Assembly: GCF_000814025.1 (NCBI RefSeq)
Contig: NZ_JWLL01000001.1
Span: forward strand, 124,001 to 188,000
Length of the DNA: 64,000 bases
DNA from: Tateyamaria sp. ANG-S1
GTDB taxonomy: Bacteria; Pseudomonadota; Alphaproteobacteria; Rhodobacterales; Rhodobacteraceae
Reading direction: 5' to 3'
Shown here: positions 60,017 to 64,000 of the stretch, one piece after another
How positions within the stretch are numbered: position 1 is the first letter of the stretch
Layout: each line of letters starts with the position of its first letter
Notes under the pieces: generated by a model
What the model saw: the letters and a program-made list of their open reading frames with translations, nothing else
Told to the model about the DNA's origin: nothing
Database searches by the model: none
Translations under genes and position numbers: made by a program

Positions 60017-61458
60017 GACTGCGGCCCAACCATGAAGCAGGTCACGTTGCGCGATTGAAGGCGACGACAGGCGAGGTCCGCGCCATCGCGGGTCATGCCC
60101 ATGAAGTTGGCGTCAAACCCTGTCGGGCGGCGCACCACCTTGCGCAAGGATCCGTCCAGCGACGACATCTCGGCCAAAGCTGTCTGCAACAACACTTTTT
60201 CTGCGTGGTAGCGGCTGGGGTAGCGCCCGACATTCACACCCCAATGGCGCCCGCCGGAGGTCGAAACTCGGGTCACCACCTCGGGTTCCTGAACCAGTGC
60301 AACCTGCGTCGGACGTGCCTCCGGTCGGATGGTCGGGGCGACAGCGGCTGATGCTACGGTGGCTGCGACCGCTGTGGCGGTGTCGTTCGTCTGCGCCGCG
60401 ACAAGGGCGCTCTGAATGTCGTCTGCCAACACTGAAGAGGCCGCGGGTGCCTCAGCCACCAGCACGGGCGCTTCCGTGCCCGGGCGCATCTTGGGACGAT
60501 AGCTGGTCTTCACCGCGCCGCTCAGACGAATGATCTTGCCTGCGCCTTGGGGTGCGTCCTGATTGCCTGCAACAATGACCGAATCGTCACCCGGCACGTA
60601 GCTGGGCTTGGTCGGCTTGCGCACCGGCGCGCGGCTGGGGGCACGGCGGAAGCCAAGGTCCAGCAGCTCCGCCACCTTGGCGTTGCGCGAGGCTGTGGAC
60701 TTTCCGCCAAAAACGGTGGCGATGATGCGTTCGTCTCCCCGCTGTGCGGAGGATACGAGGTTGAAACCTGCCGCCCGGGTGTACCCGGTCTTGATCCCGT
60801 CCGCGCCTTTATAGGCGGCCAACAAGCGCCGGTTCGTATTGCGCACGTCGGCGATGCCCGCATGGGTCGTGATACGGGAAAACAGGTTGTAGTATTGCGG
60901 GTAGTCATAAAACAGATGCCGACCCAGAATCGTCATGTCGCGCGCCGTGGACAGGTGCCCGCTTTCGGTCAGGCCATGCGCGTTTTTGAAGGTCGTGCGG
61001 GTCATGCCCAGTGACTTGGCCGTTCGGTTCATCCGGCGGGCAAAGGCAGCCTCGGATCCCGAAATCCCCTCGGCAATGGCCGTGGCGGCATCATTGGCGG
61101 ACTTCACCGCGGACGCGCGTACAAGATAGCGCAGCTTGATGCTCGACCCGGCTTTCAGGCCCAGCTTCGATGGAACTTCCGCTGCGGCTTTCCGCGACAC
61201 CTTGATCTTGGTGTCCATCGTGATCTCACCACGCTCAACCGCCTGGAACACCACGTAAAGGGTCATCATCTTGGTCAGCGATGCTGGGTGCAGCCGCGTA
61301 TCCGCGTTGCGCGAGTGCAGCACCTCGCCCGTCCGGGCATCCATGACCATGGCAGCATAAGGGGCCGCGCGCACAGACGCGGGCACGATGACCACCATCC
61401 ACAAAAGTGCAAATAGAATGAGCCCTAGCCGGGCCGGCTGTGTGCGCCGAACCTTCAC
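60013..61458 (-). CDS. D-alanyl-D-alanine carboxypeptidase with C-terminal SPOR domain
   Basis: A 481-residue class C low-molecular-weight penicillin-binding protein. A signal or anchor covers about 11-32 (LGLILFALLWMVVIVPASV). The serine triad motifs are Ser60-x-x-Lys63 (SLTK), Ser120-Ala-Asn122 and Lys223-Thr-Gly (KTG). A long Pro/Ala/Thr-rich linker (about 280-400) replaces the usual PBP5 C-terminal helix. A SPOR domain (about 405-478, HWGVNVGRYPSRYHAEKVLL) ends the protein. SPOR domains bind denuded glycan at division sites, so this enzyme probably trims pentapeptides at the septum. Confidence 0.92.
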   Translation of the reverse strand: MKVRRTQPARLGLILFALLWMVVIVPASVRAAPYAAMVMDARTGEVLHSRNADTRLHPASLTKMMTLYVVFQAVERGEITMDTKIKVSRKAAAEVPSKLGLKAGSSIKLRYLVRASAVKSANDAATAIAEGISGSEAAFARRMNRTAKSLGMTRTTFKNAHGLTESGHLSTARDMTILGRHLFYDYPQYYNLFSRITTHAGIADVRNTNRRLLAAYKGADGIKTGYTRAAGFNLVSSAQRGDERIIATVFGGKSTASRNAKVAELLDLGFRRAPSRAPVRKPTKPSYVPGDDSVIVAGNQDAPQGAGKIIRLSGAVKTSYRPKMRPGTEAPVLVAEAPAASSVLADDIQSALVAAQTNDTATAVAATVASAAVAPTIRPEARPTQVALVQEPEVVTRVSTSGGRHWGVNVGRYPSRYHAEKVLLQTALAEMSSLDGSLRKVVRRPTGFDANFMGMTRDGADLACRRLQSRNVTCFMVGPQS

Positions 61459-61664
61459 GGTAAACCTGCCTATGTCTGCCTCTGGTCGCCAATTATTTGG
61501 CTGACCTTATTTGTAATTATTTGAAACCTAGCACAGGTCGCGTGCGCGATAAAGTGTTGATGTCCCACACGTTTCCGTTTTTCCGCCGATGCAAAACCCA
61601 ACATGTTGGGTATGCGGCAGCGCATGGCCCCAATAGGGCGATTGTGGCAAGAATGTGGCGGTGG

Positions 61665-62393
61665 TTACTGCGTGGTGCGCAGAAAGTCGGATAAAGCACC
61701 AAGATCAGGTAGCGCTGCATAGCGCGGATGGGCTTCCGGCGCTTCGGCTGCCTCTAAATCCCAGGCCAGATCATGGGGCACAAACACCCCAAACCCGCCC
61801 GCGTCGATCATCGGGCGGACATCGGATTTCATGGAATTGCCGATCATCATGCCCCGGTTGGCCCCACCATGAGCGGCAAAAATCCGGGCATAGACCGAAG
61901 GCGTCTTGTCGGACACGATCTCCACCCCGTCAAAGAGGTCGCCCAGACCCGATTGCGCCAGTTTCCGCTCCTGATCTAGCAGATCGCCCTTGGTGATCAG
62001 CAGCACCGGCCCATGCTCCTTCGCCACGGTCACCGCGTCCTTTGCATGGGGCAGCAGGTCAATGGGGTGGGCCAGCATCTCTTGTCCCGCAGCAATAAGA
62101 TCGCTGATCACCGCACCGGGCACCTGGTTCTCGGTCACCTCCAGCGCTGTCTCGATCATAGACAGAACGAACCCTTTGACGCCAAAGCCATAATGCCCGA
62201 TGTTGCGCCGCTCTGCGGCCAGCAACTGCGCGTCCAGATCGGGCGCGTCCACATGAGGTGCCAGCAGCTCCGCAAACCGCTCCTGCGTCAGCTTGAACAC
62301 CCGCTCATTGTGCCAAAGCGTGTCGTCGGCATCAAAGCCAATACAGCCCGGTTCAAACCCCATTCCGTTCACCACGTCGCGACAATCCCGCAC
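61665..62393 (-). CDS. HAD family hydrolase
   Basis: A 242-residue haloacid dehalogenase-like phosphatase. [14 protein letters not shown] (about 17-30) is motif I with nucleophilic Asp. LLITKGD is motif [22 protein letters not shown] carries the lysine region, and [17 protein letters not shown] is motif III/IV. The helical cap spans about 35-110. The substrate is unknown; phosphoglycolate phosphatase is a common label for relatives. The start is GTG at 62393 with AGGAAAGAGG upstream, and ATG at 62363 (MGFEPG) is the alternative. It is divergent from clpS. Confidence 0.87.
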   Translation of the reverse strand: MRDCRDVVNGMGFEPGCIGFDADDTLWHNERVFKLTQERFAELLAPHVDAPDLDAQLLAAERRNIGHYGFGVKGFVLSMIETALEVTENQVPGAVISDLIAAGQEMLAHPIDLLPHAKDAVTVAKEHGPVLLITKGDLLDQERKLAQSGLGDLFDGVEIVSDKTPSVYARIFAAHGGANRGMMIGNSMKSDVRPMIDAGGFGVFVPHDLAWDLEAAEAPEAHPRYAALPDLGALSDFLRTTQ

Positions 62394-62475
62394 CGCCCTC
62401 TTTCCTAAATACGTGGTGGCGTTATATAGGGTGATCCAAGTTCACCAAAAGATTCCCGGCTCCAAGAGGACGCGC

Positions 62476-62829
62476 ATGCTGCAAGACATGCACATTTTGG
62501 CTCAGAAATCCGCAGGTCCCGCGGACGATGATGGCGATACAGCCGTCGTCACCGACGTCAAACCCAAGACCAAGCGCCCGCCGCTCTACAAGGTGCTGCT
62601 TCTGAACGACGACTACACGCCGATGGAATTCGTCGTGCATGTGCTGGAACGCTTCTTCGGCCTCAGCCACGCTCAGGCGTTCGAGATTATGCTGACGGTC
62701 CACAAAAAGGGCCTCGCCGTCGTGGGTGTCTTCAGCCACGAGATTGCGGAAACCAAGGTCGCTCAGGTCATGGACTTCGCCCGCCGCCACCAGCACCCGC
62801 TGCAATGCACCATGGAAAAAGAGGAATAG
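62476..62829 (+). CDS. clpS: ATP-dependent Clp protease adaptor ClpS
   Basis: A 117-residue ClpS. A flexible N terminus (about 1-32) is followed by the core: [20 protein letters not shown] (about 34-53) with the [11 protein letters not shown]-degron binding segment, then [20 protein letters not shown] and [19 protein letters not shown]. It delivers N-end rule substrates to ClpA. The ATG at 62476 has AGAGGA 5 bases before it. clpA is not next to it in this window. An RsmC-like gene starts 9 bp after its stop. Confidence 0.95.
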   Translation: MLQDMHILAQKSAGPADDDGDTAVVTDVKPKTKRPPLYKVLLLNDDYTPMEFVVHVLERFFGLSHAQAFEIMLTVHKKGLAVVGVFSHEIAETKVAQVMDFARRHQHPLQCTMEKEE

Positions 62830-62838
62830 GCCGCCTAC

Positions 62839-63822
62839 GTGTTAGGTGATCGCCTGCCCTTGGCGCTCGATGCGATGGACGCATGGGGCGACGGCCCCGT
62901 TGCCGTGCTGCACCCGCCCGAGGACGCGGACCTGTCGGCCCTGCCCAAAGAGAACGTGCATATCGTGTCGCCTCTGGTCACGGTCTGCCAGCGTTTCGAA
63001 CAGATGGGCTACACCGTCTCCCCCGAACTGCCCAAGGACACCCGCTTTGCGGCCAGCATCGCTTGCCTGACCCGCGCCCGGGCCGAAGCGCAGGCGCTTG
63101 TCGCTGCCGCCGCAGCACAGACCGAAGGCCCGGTGATCGTTGACGGGCAAAAGACCGACGGCGCCGATTCCATGCTCAAGGCCCTGCGTCAACGCGCCGA
63201 CGTCAGCGCGCCGATCTCCAAGGCACATGGCAAGATCTATTGGTTCGCTGGTGGCACCGACGTCACCGACTGGGCGCGCGGCCCTGAACTGCACCCCGGC
63301 GGTTTCTGGACTGCGCCCGGCGTTTTCTCTGCCGATGGCGTCGATCCTGCCTCCGCCCTTCTGGTCGAAGCACTGCCGGAAACCATGGTCGGAACCGTTG
63401 CCGATCTGGGTGCGGGCTGGGGATACCTCTCCGCCCATCTCCTGACCCGCGACGTCCAGACCGTGCATCTGGTCGAAGCCCACGACATGGCGCTGCAATG
63501 CGCCCGCCACAACGTCACCGACGACCGGGCGCAGTTCCACTGGGCCGACGCCACGACATGGACCCCGCCCGAAAAGGTGGATGCCGTCGTCATGAACCCA
63601 CCCTTCCACAAAACTCGCAGCGCCGATCCCTCCATCGGGCGCGCCTTCATCACCAACGCTGCGCGCATCCTGCGCCCCCACGGTGCGCTTTGGATGGTCG
63701 CCAACCGGCACCTGCCGTACGAGGATACCCTGGCGTCCAACTTCGCCAAAGTGGTTGAACTGGACGGCGATGCGCGGTTCAAACTGGTGCGGGCCGAACG
63801 GCCCAGGCAGAGAAAAAGGTAG
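62839..63822 (+). CDS. RsmC-like class I SAM methyltransferase
   Basis: A 327-residue methyltransferase with the two-domain layout of RsmC. The degenerate N-terminal domain is about 1-140 and the catalytic domain about 150-327. GTVADLGAGWGYLSAHLL (about 191-208) is the SAM motif and VVMNPPFHKTRSADPSIGRA carries the catalytic NPPFH for N2-guanine methylation. RsmC methylates G1207 of 16S rRNA, so an rRNA substrate is likely but not certain. The start is GTG at 62839, 9 bp after clpS, so the two are probably co-transcribed. Confidence 0.88.
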   Translation: MLGDRLPLALDAMDAWGDGPVAVLHPPEDADLSALPKENVHIVSPLVTVCQRFEQMGYTVSPELPKDTRFAASIACLTRARAEAQALVAAAAAQTEGPVIVDGQKTDGADSMLKALRQRADVSAPISKAHGKIYWFAGGTDVTDWARGPELHPGGFWTAPGVFSADGVDPASALLVEALPETMVGTVADLGAGWGYLSAHLLTRDVQTVHLVEAHDMALQCARHNVTDDRAQFHWADATTWTPPEKVDAVVMNPPFHKTRSADPSIGRAFITNAARILRPHGALWMVANRHLPYEDTLASNFAKVVELDGDARFKLVRAERPRQRKR

Positions 63823-63825
63823 CCC

Positions 63826-64000
63826 ATGTCCTTTTCCATCAACGGCAAGACGGCCATTGTAACGGGCGCGGCCAATGGCATTGGCCTGTCAATCGCACGG
63901 CATTTTGCGGACCGGGGCGCCAACGTGATGTGCGCCGACATGGATGAAAAGCGGCTGCACGCCGAGCTCGGCGACGTCGCGGAAGAGGGGAACATCCGCT
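63826..64000 (+). CDS. SDR family oxidoreductase (partial, 5' end)
   Basis: Only the first 58 codons are in the window. The protein starts MSFSINGKTAIVTGAANGIG, with the TGxxxGIG nucleotide-binding motif of classical short-chain dehydrogenases and the acidic residue (CADMDEKR) that favours NAD over NADP. The catalytic Ser-Tyr-Lys lies outside the window. It begins 3 bp after the RsmC-like gene in the same direction and is probably part of the clpS transcript. Substrate unknown. Confidence 0.88.
   Translation, partial: MSFSINGKTAIVTGAANGIGLSIARHFADRGANVMCADMDEKRLHAELGDVAEEGNIR

Overview
The window reads as a chromosomal segment of a marine-type alphaproteobacterium of the Rhodobacterales (Roseobacter group). 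G+C is high and intergenic gaps are short. The gene content fits that group: an L-malyl-CoA/beta-methylmalyl-CoA lyase, a DUF1013/TrcR cell-cycle regulator, COQ9, DUF1244 and YtoQ proteins, a pyk - small membrane protein - rpmI - rplT run, a dnaX-ybaB-recR neighbourhood and a complete yejABEF peptide importer. No transposase, integrase, phage gene, CRISPR array, tRNA or rRNA was seen. The only structural RNA gene recognised is the SRP RNA (ffs).

Layout. 1-9 kb: DUF302 protein, lytic transglycosylase, VOC protein, mcl1, a D-amino-acid cluster (dgcN, dgcA, D-amino-acid transaminase), a qmcA-nfeD membrane pair, and an OsmC/DUF1244/N-formylglutamate-hydrolase-like stretch. 9-20 kb: pyk, rpmI-rplT, a short BLUF photoreceptor, an OmpA-type operon, pheS and pheT (separated by two small genes), and a LysR/methyltransferase divergent pair. 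20-31 kb: YtoQ, GMC oxidoreductase, GST, MscL, divergent ald/lrp, phoX behind a three-unit Pho box, a chemoreceptor, rpsU, and a CAP-RTX secreted protein. 31-41 kb: COQ9, quinone oxidoreductase, a TetR-sterol desaturase operon, RNase T2, trcR, otsBA and a threonine aldolase. 41-51 kb: recR, ybaB, ridA, dnaX, a TetR/hydrolase divergent pair, ffs, a nucleotidase-like phosphoesterase, nudC and pheA. 51-64 kb: cytochrome c, yejABEF, a LysR locus with a translationally coupled 42-codon ORF, mtfA, a SPOR-domain DD-carboxypeptidase, clpS, an RsmC-like methyltransferase and the start of an SDR gene.

Most of the window is core housekeeping, so the most interesting signals are regulatory. The strongest is at 37399-37494. 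A consensus EcfG-type (general stress) promoter lies upstream of the trehalose genes otsBA. It is followed within about 30 bp by a perfect 13-bp hairpin with a T-run, which looks like an intrinsic terminator buried in the first codons of otsB. Other notable sites are a perfect 12-bp inverted repeat centred on the start codon of a TetR gene (33683-33710), paired operators between a second TetR gene and a hydrolase (45762-45803), and an 11-bp-periodic Pho box before phoX (25440-25468). Three families of short intergenic repeats are scattered through the window.

Start codons were chosen from ribosome-binding sites, overlaps and family length. Functions come from motif recognition by eye; no database search was run.
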